64,000 bases of DNA, from the NCBI GenBank assembly GCA_025403435.1, contig CM046353.1:16136258-16200257 (forward strand), written 5' to 3'. The position numbers and the translations under genes were made by a program. A model generated the notes under the pieces. The model did not search any database. It saw only the letters and a program-made list of their open reading frames with translations, and had not been told where the DNA came from. Positions within the stretch are counted from its first letter, which is position 1; each line of letters starts with the position of its first letter. This DNA comes from Artocarpus heterophyllus. Its lineage: Eukaryota; Streptophyta; Magnoliopsida; Rosales; Moraceae. This document shows, in pieces, positions 19,795 to 30,936 of this stretch.

Positions 19795-22123
19795 TGTCAC
19801 ATCCCAAAGTACAGGAGGTGACGTGGCGGGTTAATTAAGTTGATTAAGTAGAAATTTAGTTAAAGCATGAGTTTTGGATTTTAAATTAATTGTGAAAATG
19901 TGGAAATTTTAAAACCTTTTTAGCACAATTCATAATCATCTAATAAATAAGAATGATAAGTTGAACGATAGGAAATAATAAAATAATAAAATAATAAATA
20001 AGGAAAGCAAAAGAAATACGAGTTGGGTCTCATTGACCTACATCTTGTGTACACAAATAGTACTGACAATATTATATTACAACCACAGTCTAAATAAAAG
20101 GAAAAGGGAGTTAGAATATTACATGCCTTGATTTTATAATTTAAATAACCTACTAAATTCTTCTGGTGCTTCTGAGTCCTGTCTGTGGTTTCTTCTCCGA
20201 TCCTAAGCTGATATCCACCTAGAAGGGGGGCGAAAGTTTTAAAACAAATAAAACATGAGTGAATAGCCCAGTAGGACTATATTTTTAGAAACATTTAATT
20301 TCAAGGAAAATTTTATTATTTAAGAAACCATTCAGAAAATAGACTTAATCAAAGGAATAAATAAAATCCATTAAAATTAGTCTTACCAAAATCGTTTATT
20401 GGTAGACCAAAAGGAATATCATTTTCTTTTTACTAGGCAAACCATGTATGAATCACCACCGTGGTGGCCCAGCTGGGTTTCGAGACTTGCCCCCAAGGTC
20501 GTACGCTACACGAACCGATCTCTGGTATGGCATCATACCCTAATAAAATCTATATCTCTTTTATATTTATTCAAAAGTCTCATTTTTTTGAATATAGTCA
20601 TTTACATTAATTATGAGGTTTATTATGACAAATTCACCTCAATCTACTGTTTATAAAAACAATTGATGAAAATCCCTTTTAAAATCATTCACTGAAAACA
20701 TTTGATAAAATCATTTTTGAGGCCAAATCTTTTAAAAACCAAGTTACCAAGTAAAAAGGGGTAGAAGACCTACCTCAATTATCGTGCCGGTATCCCACAC
20801 CGAATTCTCGGTCCACTATACGTTAGCTCCGTGGATCCACGAACAACCTTAAGTGTACAATAAGTAAGTCTATCAGTATCTGTATCTAGCTTAAGATATT
20901 CTATGTTGCTAAATCATTTCATGGTGTCCTAGTATGCCATCGTATTTATAAAATCATTTTATAAGGTTAAAATCTTAGTCGGGGTTCAAAACAGTAAAAA
21001 CAGATGAAAAATCACAAAATTCTACCATGCCTGGTCGGCCTATCGGTCACCCTGGTTCGGCCGACAGAACTGTGCAGTTTAGCCCGTCGAAAAACCAGGT
21101 CCGGTCGGCCGAACTTTTCTAGGTTTGGCCTATTGGACGTATGAATCCGGCTTGCCAAACTCTTGAATCTGGCTTGCAGTACAGTTCTGTCTGTCGAAAA
21201 ATCAGGTCCGGTTGGCCGAACTTGTCCAAGTTCGGCCTTATGAATCCGGCCTACTGAACACGATGTTCGGCCTGTCAAACTAGAAAATTCTAGAAATTTT
21301 CAGGCATGGGTTCTGGGCCTCTCGAGCCTAAATCTCAAATTTCAACCTGTTTTCTTAAATCTCAGGCATAAATAATGATCATAGTTGATAGAAAAATATC
21401 ATAGATTACTTTTTAATGCATTAAAACAAGATTTACACAAAAATCTTTAAAAAATCCTAAAAATGGAGAAAAATAGAAAAAAAATAAAAAATCTTGATTT
21501 AAATCCGTTTTTGATCAAACTAAGTTTAGATTCTAGTTGTTTTAAGTTCCTCTAACTAAGATTAAGGGTTTTCTAAGCTCAAATAAACTTAGATTTCAAA
21601 ATACCAAGAAATTGAAAAGTTTAGAAAAGTTTTAAAATTTAAAAACTAACCTCAAATCGAAGCTTTAAATTGCGTTTTTGGTTGCTCAATCACGTTCCCG
21701 AGCCTCAAATCCACTAAACCAAAGCTTGGGGCTCGATTAAATTCAAAAATTTTAAGAAGAAATGAGAGAGAAAGAGAGAGATAGTGAGAGGAAGAGAGAG
21801 AATGAGAGAGAGCGTGAATGAGGGAAAGAGGGAGAGAGTGAGAGATTAAATAAAGGAAGGGGAAGCAAAACTAGTAAGATAAACCAGGTACCGCCCACGG
21901 TTTGCAAAAAAGACGGATTTGATATTTGACAAATTGTTTTGTTTCAAGATTTAAAATAACAATTAAAATAGTTAAGAGGAATTAATAATAATTAAAATAT
22001 TTAAACATGACGTTAATTTAGAATTTTCACAAAATAACCAAATGAAGTTTAAAACTTTCATTATAATACACTAATCCATCATTTTACACACTAATAACAT
22101 TCAATAAATTTCAGAGCTTAACA
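19795..22123 (-). repeat. LTR of Ty3 element 1 (5' LTR)
   Basis: 2329 bp, TGTCACATCCC at its + strand start and TTAACA at its end. On the minus strand a TTTATTTAATC word followed by a long CT-rich tract (21845-21760 region) looks like a promoter and leader start. The TTCGGCC motif cluster (21028-21282) contains a tandem duplication of a unit of about 106 bp that the other LTR lacks. Confidence 0.9.
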
Positions 22124-22128
22124 TGAAA

Positions 22129-23368
22129 TCATCTTTTTATTTCTTTATCTTTAAAAGTAGAAATATAGAGGTAGTCCTCTCCTTTCACCAACGTTTCTCA
22201 TGCTTTGAGGCCGTTCAACTGGTCACTTTGGTATATCAACAAATATCCATCTGTTTTTTTCCGTACAGAAAATTATTGTAAATGCCCAGTTACAAATTTG
22301 ACTTGACTTGGCGACGAGGGATAAGAATAAAACAAAAAGGAGTATCATGTTTTGTTTTTGTTTTGTTTTTTTTTTTTTAATATTTTATTAGAGTTTAGCA
22401 AGTTTTCTAGCAGTGATAATTGAGCCGTTTTCCATTTTGATTGTGTAAATTGGCTACTTTGTTGCAAGCAATTCAGACTTGATTGGTGATCATTGAATAA
22501 GATTTTCATATTATTTCTCCCTCTTGATTTCTTCTTCCTTGTCTCTCTCTCTCTTTCTCTCTCCCCATTTCTTTCTTGTTTTCATCTCTCTCACCCTTTC
22601 TCTCTCTAATTCTACATCACTCGGATATTAATATTGTGAAGGGGCCTTAGATATGAATTTTTTGACATTTGATTTATTAGTTGGTGATGGTGTAGACATT
22701 CTTTAGTTATTTTTTGGATTGGTTAGTGTGAAAGTTGTATAGGAATTAGCAGGTTGGGCAGATGCTAGTTGGTAAACGACAAAAAGAATAGGTGACATTT
22801 ATTTTGTTAAAGCAACGACGGAATGAATAACTGGTCTTGGAGTCCATTGTCAGCTCTTAGCTTTCACTCGTTCAAGGGCAGTGGCAATTCAGTTGTCATT
22901 GTCTAATTGTTCAAAAGCCTTTTTTCTTTGTGGGCACTTGATAAGAATGGATTATCAAAAACTCTTTTTTTTTTTCTTTCTTAAACCAATTTTATCTTCT
23001 TGAATATGTCCTTGATTGTGTCAAGGAGTCTGCTCCTGCATTGAAATAGGCCCTTCCGAAGCTTTGAAGAAGGAAAAGCACCGAGCACGGTGGTCGTCTT
23101 TGTCCCGCCGCAGGGAGTTCAAAGCTATGAATAGTGACTTGTGTCGGCCCTTGGTGATTCTAAAGGGATGTTACAAAACTGATTCGTTTTCAATCTTGCC
23201 AAACCAAATGAAAATAGAAAAGGGGCATAGAGGAGTTTATTGGGTAAACAATGTTCGCTTTCATATTTAGCGATTCTAGAATCGAGCACTAATGGTGGTG
23301 CGTCATTTTTTTCATATACAAAATCACCTTCTGTCATATGATCGTATTAGACTTCCAAGTTATTAACA
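22129..23368. other. Intergenic spacer, probably the displaced 3' flank of the thioredoxin gene
   Basis: Immediately after the target duplication the sequence continues the pre-insertion 3' flank of the gene (TCATCTTTTTATTTC). It holds T-rich runs and a CT microsatellite region (22540-22610). An open frame at 23016-23270 shows no recognisable domain and is not called. Confidence 0.5.
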
Positions 23369-23533
23369 GGCCGTTTGACACTTCAGTTGTAATTAAAGTT
23401 TTGAGTTTAAGAATTATAGTATGTGAAAACTTTACACTGTAGTAACTTTTTGCTTTTTGTAGTTGTTGCTGAGAGCTTTATATTATTCACAATTAGAACT
23501 AATAAGTTGAAACTAAAGTGTCAAACAGATACT
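23369..23533. mobile_element. hAT-like MITE
   Basis: The left end is GGCCGTTTGACACTTCAGTT and the reverse complement of the right end is GTATCTGTTTGACACTTTAG, sharing TGTTTGACACTT-type inverted repeats. The core contains ACTTTACACTGTAGTAAC and GAGAGCTTTATA, shared with the element at 5473-5627. It is about 165 bp and non-coding. Confidence 0.6.
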
Positions 23534-23968
23534 AAGACCAAAAACTCGTAACATAACTTAAAAATAGCACCATATTTGGTTGGCAGCCAAAACATGGACA
23601 TTCATATAGGTGATCACATTGGCTAGTAACTTTGAAACTGTCAACCTAAGTAGACGGTTAAATGCAGGAGTTAACATCACATCTCCCCTTGTTTTTCTTC
23701 TATCTAATTGCCTAAACTTTGTTGGCCAATCTGCCCAATTCTCATGACGTTGGCGAAACCTTCGCTTCTGGAAGGCAAATTAGGCACGCTCGCCGAAAAT
23801 TGCGTTGGATTTTGGTAGTTTTTTTTTTTTTTTTTGTTGACTTTTGCTTGGTTGAGTGCGTTTAGCAAAGATGCATTAGAAAAGAGAATTAAGAGTAATT
23901 ACTCTTGGTCGGTCATGTTGCAATTATCATCCTATTATTTATTTATTAAGAGAATTCTATGGTATGGT

Positions 23969-24040
23969 AAATTAAATATATAATAAAATTATAAAGGGTA
24001 AATTAAACATAAAATAAAATTATAAAGGGTAAATTAAGCA
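23969..24040. repeat. 31-bp tandem repeat
   Basis: Two near-identical units of AAATTAAA...AAAATTATAAAGGGT lie at 23969-23999 and 24000-24030, with the start of a third following. AT-rich spacer, no other meaning evident. Confidence 0.8.
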
Positions 24041-24164
24041 TATAGGTATAGCAAAATTTTACTAGTGGCATTGGTTTATAACAAAAAAATTAAATATTCT
24101 ATAGACAGTAAAAACTGAAATCTATAAAATAACTATTATAATGTTTTTAAGGTAAAATTTCATT

Positions 24165-24850
24165 CAACTAAAAGGTACACCAATAATAATACGGATGACC
24201 CTACGGTACATACACAATACAAGACACTCGATAAAAACCGATTCCATCAATAAATTCTGATGAAGCACAGGAAAGACAACACAAGACAAGACCTGATATT
24301 GAGAAAATTTCTCGATGCATCAATTTGAGCACGTATAAGGCTCTTTTTGAAACCACTACAATAGATGAAACCTTTCGATCTATCGAGAGCATGTAACGTA
24401 TATCAACAAGACCACCAACACTTCCGCATAGACTTATAACTAGCAGAACTTCTAACTCGTTAAGACCTAAATTTGTTGGACCACAAACAAACTCAAATGG
24501 TGGAAGTACCACATCCATTATTACAAATAAAATACTAAAATTAGGCGGAAATATTGATGCTTTTATTAGACTAGAACATAAAAAACCAAAACCAAAGCAC
24601 AACAGGTGAAAACCTTCAGTGAAAGTATAGCTGACAAAAGGACCATTACGGTAGAAAGAACACTTCTGGAGATAAGCGGCAAAGCTGGCGAGATCTGGAG
24701 CCGATACCGCCACCTCTAAAAGAAGCCTACCATCGTCCGGAACAAAACCCAGAAAAAGGCGAACACTGAATGAGAAATACTTCAAAAAACGCCTCCACAC
24801 AATATGGATTCCACCTTCTAAATGGAATCAGATCTGGCTTAACGAAGCCA
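24165..24850 (-). other. Unrecognised segment with a 199-codon open frame; possible LINE 3' end
   Basis: The minus strand is open from 24800 to 24201. The protein is hydrophobic with many Ser, Phe and Val and matches nothing I recognise. Beyond its stop the minus strand reads AGTTGAATGAAATTTTACCT followed by TAAAAAC. That resembles the A-rich 3' end of a plant LINE or LINE-mobilised transcript, so the frame may be 3' non-coding sequence open by chance. Base composition is less AT-rich than the flanks, which supports a distinct origin. Confidence 0.3.
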
Positions 24851-26764
24851 CTTGCCAAATACAGCCACCACAATTAAAAAGCCTATAAGTTCTTAATTTT
24901 CAAGACTAGAAGCCCAAAAACATGCCCGAATACAGTCTTGAAATTCCGGCCGACTCACACTCTCTTTTGCTCTCTTTCTCATTCTTTTCCTAGGGCCGGC
25001 TCTCGGGAAGAGACCCCATTACCAAAAGGTGTATTATGACGTGTTACTGTGTAATTTTGTTATTACTAAAATACTTAAAATTTATATTATATGTTTTTAC
25101 TCTACTACCATGTAATTTTTACAATTTTCTTTTGTCATAACTGATTGAAAACATTGCCCAAAATTGGAGGAGTTCGTTGCATGTATTTCTTCTAAGAGAA
25201 ATATTACAAAACCAGAATATCTTACTGTTTATCTTACTATTATTATGTCTCAATATTATGTCCCAATACATATATTATGTGCGGCTGGATGATTCCAGTC
25301 AAAGATTAGTAGTTTTGTTCTCTTTTTATTATTTTGAATATATAAGGTTTAAAACTTGACACGGAATTCAAAATTATCATTTACACTCTTTAATGTTTAC
25401 TTTTTAACTTTACTCTGTTAGTTAATTTATTTTTCTTATATCCATTGTAATAAATTAACAGACAAATAAATAAAAAACTATATTATAATATCCTATTCAA
25501 AAATTAAAAAAAAAAACTACGATATAATATTATGTAAATCTGATAAAATTTTTAATATTAACTGTATTGTTAATTTTAATTAAAACTTTTGAATTAACTC
25601 AACCTCCCCTAAAAAAATTCTTGTTCATCCTTTCCCCCTCCCACCCCTTATGCATTAAAGCCTTTTTATGATAGAATATCCGACGACAATACATGTTTTT
25701 ACAGATTTTATACCTTATCACAAAAATTTTAATTATTGTTGTTGTTAAGGATGTTTACATTTTATACCCTCTGTTTTAGGATTATTAAAAAACTATACCT
25801 TTGATTTTTGATATCATCAAATGTATACTTTCAGTTTTTTATTATATTTAATACATAAATATATACTTTATCTCATATAATAATTGATTTGACCTATAAA
25901 ATGTCTAAATTATTTATAAGTTAAATAGGGAGAAAAAACTTAAACTTTCAAAAACAAGACGAAAGAAAAAGAAAAACACACACAAAAAAATCCATTCTAG
26001 ACATTTTTGAAAACCCTAGTTCAAAGTTTTTTAAAGGTTTTTTTATTTTTCTGTTTGAGAGAATTTTGGATAATTTTTCATGTCAAAATTAAAGGTTTGA
26101 CTATAAGAAGTTAAAATTTTATGTATTAAATCTAAAATGAAGATATATATTTGACAAGATCAAAAATTAAAAGATATAATATTTAAATAAATTTAAAACA
26201 CATGGTATAACAACATAGATAATCCTTATCATTACCCATATACTTATTAGTAACATCCTTAAGAAAAATAATATACTATTACTGCTAGTATTGCCGGAAG
26301 ATATCGCAATACACTTGAAAATTGATAGTTATAATTCTAAAATCCTCTGAAAATAATCCTTGATGACAAAATTCAAGCCTCTGGAATAATCTTTAGTAAC
26401 AGAACCCTCTAAGATAATCTTTAGAAACGGAATCCCTCTGCAGCGTACACATGGAAGGCTAGGACCATTTTTCTTTTTTTTCGGTCACACTTCTATTTCT
26501 CCTATTGCCATATGGCATCACATTGCTCTAAGAAAATAGAGTTAGACTATTAAATGTAAAATTTTGAGTGGATGCAAACTATAATGACACAAAACTGCAA
26601 CAATTTTACTTCACAAAAAAAAAATTGCAACAATTTTATTACAAGTATGTGAATCTCTTTTTTTTGGTTCAATTTTTCCCTTTTAGTTCATTGTTATTGC
26701 TAAAACAAAACATCAAGGTTCCTTGTTTATACAACTTTGGGCATTTTTTCTATGGGTGATAAAA
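24851..26764. other. AT-rich intergenic DNA, no gene seen
   Basis: Long A/T tracts, no open frame above about 65 codons, and no inverted or direct repeat that I can define. A CT-rich stretch at 24958-25000 is the only composition change. Confidence 0.5.
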
Positions 26765-27305
26765 TCTTGTCGCGTGTTGGCACGTTTATATCACGATACG
26801 ATTAGACCGAACACAATCACGACACGATTAATAAACATGTCAGAAATACAAACACGAACATGACCCACCTATGGCACGTGTAACACGGCACGACACGATT
26901 AACATGGTTACTAAGCGGGTCGTGATGGGTTGACACAAAACAACACACGTATATGGTACGTTTACGACCCGGTTAACTAAAAATTTAAAAAAAAAACCAA
27001 TAAAGAAAATTAACAAAAACACAATATCTAATTAATACTAACCTACTACAAATATTTCAAATATTTTTATTTTAAGTTTAAATGTGTTATAAACGGGCGG
27101 GTCGTGTCGACACGTTTATGACCTGTTTAATTAAATGTGTTAAGGCGTGTTAGACATGTTAACACAAATCTAACCGTTTATTTTTATGTTATTCATGCCA
27201 ACCTATTTATTGTCCAATTAATAAACTTGCGGTCCAAACCCGTTTATCTCGTCTCGTTGTTGTATCGTATCATCGTGCCGTATTTGAAATTGCCGGCCCT
27301 AATTT
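26765..27305. repeat. Dispersed repeat with internal palindromes (GGGTCGTGTCGACACG type)
   Basis: The stretch is rich in CACGACACGATTAA, GGGTCGTG and CCCGTTTA words on both strands. It ends with GCCGGCCCTAA near 27303. Left and right halves carry the same words in opposite orientation (GGCACGACACG versus CGGGTCGTGTCG), giving a loose foldback. It resembles a non-coding repeat commonly seen in plant genomes, probably DNA-transposon derived. The boundaries are approximate. Confidence 0.5.
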
Positions 27306-27422
27306 TTTCCCTAAACATCTTTAGTTTTTTTAACAATCTTTTAACAAAAACTTGCTCCTCAACGTCTTATATTTATGTATGGGAATATAACTATTGGGAG
27401 CGTTTATGCCTTTTACCTTCGA

Positions 27423-28011
27423 AACGTAACATTTTTTGATAGGATAATCACAATGTATTATACTAGAGATAACATCAAGTTCTGATCATCTAATATTGTC
27501 ATATATTTTGTTCTAGAAGAGGATACATCATATCCTTAATGTCGTAGCACCAAATTAAAAAAAAAAAAGTGTGAAAGATTTAAAATAGCTACGCTTTTTT
27601 TAAAAAAAATCATTGCAACTTTCGTTTGAGAACCATAGTTTTAACCAAAAATTCAGTCTTAACATGGTTTTATTGTAACAAATAAGTTTGAATTGAGAAT
27701 TTCGATTTGGACTAATTGTTCGAACTGATTTTTATTTTTAATGTTATCAAACAACAGTTTGTGTTTGGATTGAATTTTTTCGATTCAAACTATGATTCCC
27801 AAACGGTGTCGCAACATTTCTCAAAAAATAGAAAAAAATGTAACTATTTTAAATCTTTCATACTTTTTTTTTTTTCTAATTTAATGTTTCCACATTGAGG
27901 ATATGATATATCTTCTTCTAGAACAAAATATACGATAATATTGGATGATCAAAGCTTGATGTTATGTTTAATATAACATATTGTTATTATCCTATTAAAA
28001 AATATTACGTT
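27423..28011. mobile_element. Long-hairpin foldback element / MITE
   Basis: The two halves are inverted copies over almost the whole length. The left arm has GATAGGATAATCACAATGTA, TTTTGTTCTAGAAGAGGATA and GTGTGAAAGATTTAAAATAG. The reverse complement of the right arm has AATAGGATAATAACAATATG, TTTTGTTCTAGAAGAAGATA and GTATGAAAGATTTAAAATAG. The outer ends are AACGTAA / TTACGTT. The arms are about 270 bp with a short centre near 27720. Non-coding. Confidence 0.85.
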
Positions 28012-28741
28012 GTATGGATGGTCCAAAGATAAGGGCCCACTGCTTATAAATATTATGTTTGTCGGTATATATAACCTCCTTTTTCAAGAAAATATAAAAT
28101 ATTATGTTATAAGTTTAAAAAATTCTTTAACTTTTTGCACTTTTTTTCCCTTTGTAAGCTCTCTCTCCCTTTTTTTTTTAAGTTGAAAGAAGTTGATAAG
28201 TTTTTTTGTCCCCCTTTCTCTTTAATTACATACTAGTGGTGAATATTTCCTGAGAATCTGTAGGGAAGGAACCAATAAAAAAAAGAAAAGAAAAGAAAAA
28301 GTATGCTAATCTCTGTTATGGAAAAATTTATATAAGGACAGTGGCAAGATTTGATAGAAAAAAAGGTCAAAAAAAGGCTACTAAGAACTACAAAAGGTAA
28401 TTAAAAAAAAAAAAAAAGAGTTGCAGAGTTATGATAAAAGGATAAAATAATGGCCTACGATTATGTTTCATTTTTTTAAAAAAAGTGAGATAACTTATGA
28501 CAAAAAAAAAGTAAGAAAGACCCTAACATTTCTTTTGTCTATACATATGTTTTTGTTCCCAAAACAAAAAGCCAAAAACAGATAATTTAGTAAGAAATAA
28601 AAAAGGAAAGAAGCAAGAAAAGAAAAACATTTAAGTCAAAGAACCAAACAAAAAAGGGAAACCAAAACATTCCCTTATTTTGTTACCAATTTATCTTACT
28701 GACCTGTTTCACAGAATGTGAATTTTTTTTAAGTAAATAGT
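28012..28741. other. AT-rich spacer, no gene seen
   Basis: Poly-A/T-rich sequence between the foldback element and the next LTR. No supported feature. Confidence 0.5.
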
Positions 28742-30888
28742 TGTCACGCCCTGGAGTACGGGAGGTGATATGACAGGTTAATTAAGTTAATGAAGTAAAA
28801 AACTTTCATTAAAATGATAGTTAAAGAATTTAATTAATTAAGAAATGAGTAATAATTTAAAACCCTTTTTAAGCAAGTATTTATAATAATTAAATAAATA
28901 AGATAAACAGAATGAAATGAAATAAAATAAAATAATAAAGAAGGGAAAATATGCGTTGGGTCTCACTGACTCACAACTTGTGCACACACTTAATATCGAC
29001 AATATTTAGATTACAACCACAGTCCAAAATAGAAAGAAAGATTAAAATAATACATGCTTTGCTTATTTATACAAATAACCTTTTTAGGTCTTCTACTGCT
29101 CATAAGTCCGATCTGTGGACTCTTCGTCAATCCTAAGCTAGATTCCACCTAGGGAAAAAGGTTTTAAAAACAAATAAAATATGAGCAAAAGGCTCAGTAG
29201 GACTATGTTTTAAAAAACAAATAAATAATGTAAATATAAAATTTACCTTTCAAAGAAATAATTAGAATCAGAGTTAAATAAATAAATAAATACATTTAAT
29301 AAATCTCATTAAAATAGTTTGTCTAGAAAGTACCTTTTTATCTTTCTTGGGCAAACCATAGTAATCACAACCGAAGTGGCCCAGTTGGGTTTCGAGACTT
29401 GCCTATAAGGTTGTACGCGACACGACCCGATCTCTGATATGGCATCATGCCCTTATGTTCATTTCTATCATTATTTTAAATCCCATTTACTAAGTGTATT
29501 CATTTACATTCATTATATGATTCATTATGGAAATATCCTTATTCTATTGTTTATGAAAAACATTCAGTGAAAATCCTTTTTCAATCAATTATTGAAAACA
29601 TTTTGATAAAAATCCCTTTGAGGCCAAAATAATTTAAAACTAGGCTACCAAGGAAAGGGGTAGAAGTCCTACCTTAATATTTGGTGTCACGACTCAGCGT
29701 CGCAGTCCCGCTCCGCTATACGTTAGCTCCACAGAACCACAAACAACCTTAAATAGGAACTAGATTTATCAGTATCTAACTTAAGATATCCTATGTTACT
29801 AAGCTATCTCATGGTATCCTAGTGTGCCATTTATATTTATAAAATCTCAATTGGGGTTCAAAACAGTGAAAACAGATGAAAAGGACAAATTTTCATGAAG
29901 CCCAGTTGGCTTGTCGGTTCCCCTGGTTCAGCCTGCTGAACTGTACAGTTTGGCCTACCGACCACGTGGGTCCGGTCGGTCTAACTTTTTCAGGTTCGGC
30001 CTGCCGAAGGTATGAGTCCAGCCTACCAGATTCATGAATCAGGCTTGCCAAACTGGAAAATTTTGGAATTTTCTAGAACCAGAGCCTTGGCCTCCTTGAG
30101 CTCGAATCTCTAATTTCAAACTATTTTCTCAATTCCCAAGCATAAATAATAACTATAATTGATAGAAAACATAGTAGTACACTTCTAAACTAGTTTAACA
30201 AGATTTACATAGAAAAATCCAATAAAATTCAAAAATGAGAAAAATAGAGAAAAAGAAAAAATCTTGATTTAAATCTATTTTTAATCAAACCAAGCTTAGA
30301 TTCTAGACGTTTTAAGTTTCTCTAACTTAGATTAAAGGTTTTCTAAGCTTGAACGAACTTGGATTTCAAAATACTAAGAAAATTGAAAAATTTAGAAATA
30401 GTTTAGAATTTGAAAAGTCACCTTGATTTAAACTTTAAATCGAAGTTGTGGTTGCTAAATCACATTCCCAAGCTTCTAATTTGATTGAGGATTGAAGTTT
30501 ACACTCAAAAAGTTTTTGAATTAAAAGAGAGAAAAGAGAGAGAGCAAGGCAGAGAGAGAGGGCGTGAAAGGAAGAGGGAGAGAGAGTGAGAGAGAACGAG
30601 AATGAGAGGGAGAAAGTGAGGGAAAGAAATAAATAGGGAAAGGGAGAGTAAAACTGACGAGGAAAAACCGTGTGCCATCCACGGTTTTGAAAAAGGACGT
30701 GGTTGGTATTTGATAAATTGTTTTGTTCCAAAATTCAAAATACAAATGAAAATAAATTAAAAAATGATTTAAAATTAAATTGATTAGAAAATCATTACTA
30801 AATATTTAGGTTAAAGTTAAGTACAACTTGGCACACTAATACACCATTTCATACACTAATAATACTTAATAAATTTTAGAACGTTACA
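28742..30888 (-). repeat. LTR of Ty3 element 2 (3' LTR)
   Basis: 2147 bp, starting TGTCACGCCC and ending CGTTACA on the + strand. It is alignable along its length with 12896-15058 (shared GTACGGGAGGTGA, GGCAAACCAT, GGCCCAGTTGGGTTTCGAGA), but with clear divergence. The TTCGGCCTGCC cluster lies at 29898-30055 and the GA-rich tract at 30525-30640. Confidence 0.88.
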
Positions 30889-30936
30889 ACTCTCCACCCC
30901 TAAAAGAAATTTTGTCATTGAAATTTACAAATTAAT

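Larger units (their letters stand above)
12896..22123 (-). mobile_element. Ty3/gypsy LTR retrotransposon 1 (Tekay-like chromovirus, decayed)
   Basis: The element is 9.2 kb, flanked by a perfect 5-bp target duplication TGAAA (12891-12895 and 22124-22128). Its LTRs begin TG and end CA (the left end has drifted to TA). Transcription would run on the minus strand: 5' LTR at 19795-22123, primer site, gag, protease, RT, RNase H, integrase, chromodomain-like end, purine tract, 3' LTR at 12896-15058. The gag-protease-RT-RH-INT order defines Ty3/gypsy. The final motif LVKVVWWHHGVDEATW plus LTRs above 2 kb suggest the Tekay/Del group. The LTRs differ by indels and many substitutions, so the insertion is not recent. 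It sits 44 bp past the stop codon of the thioredoxin-like gene. Confidence 0.9.
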
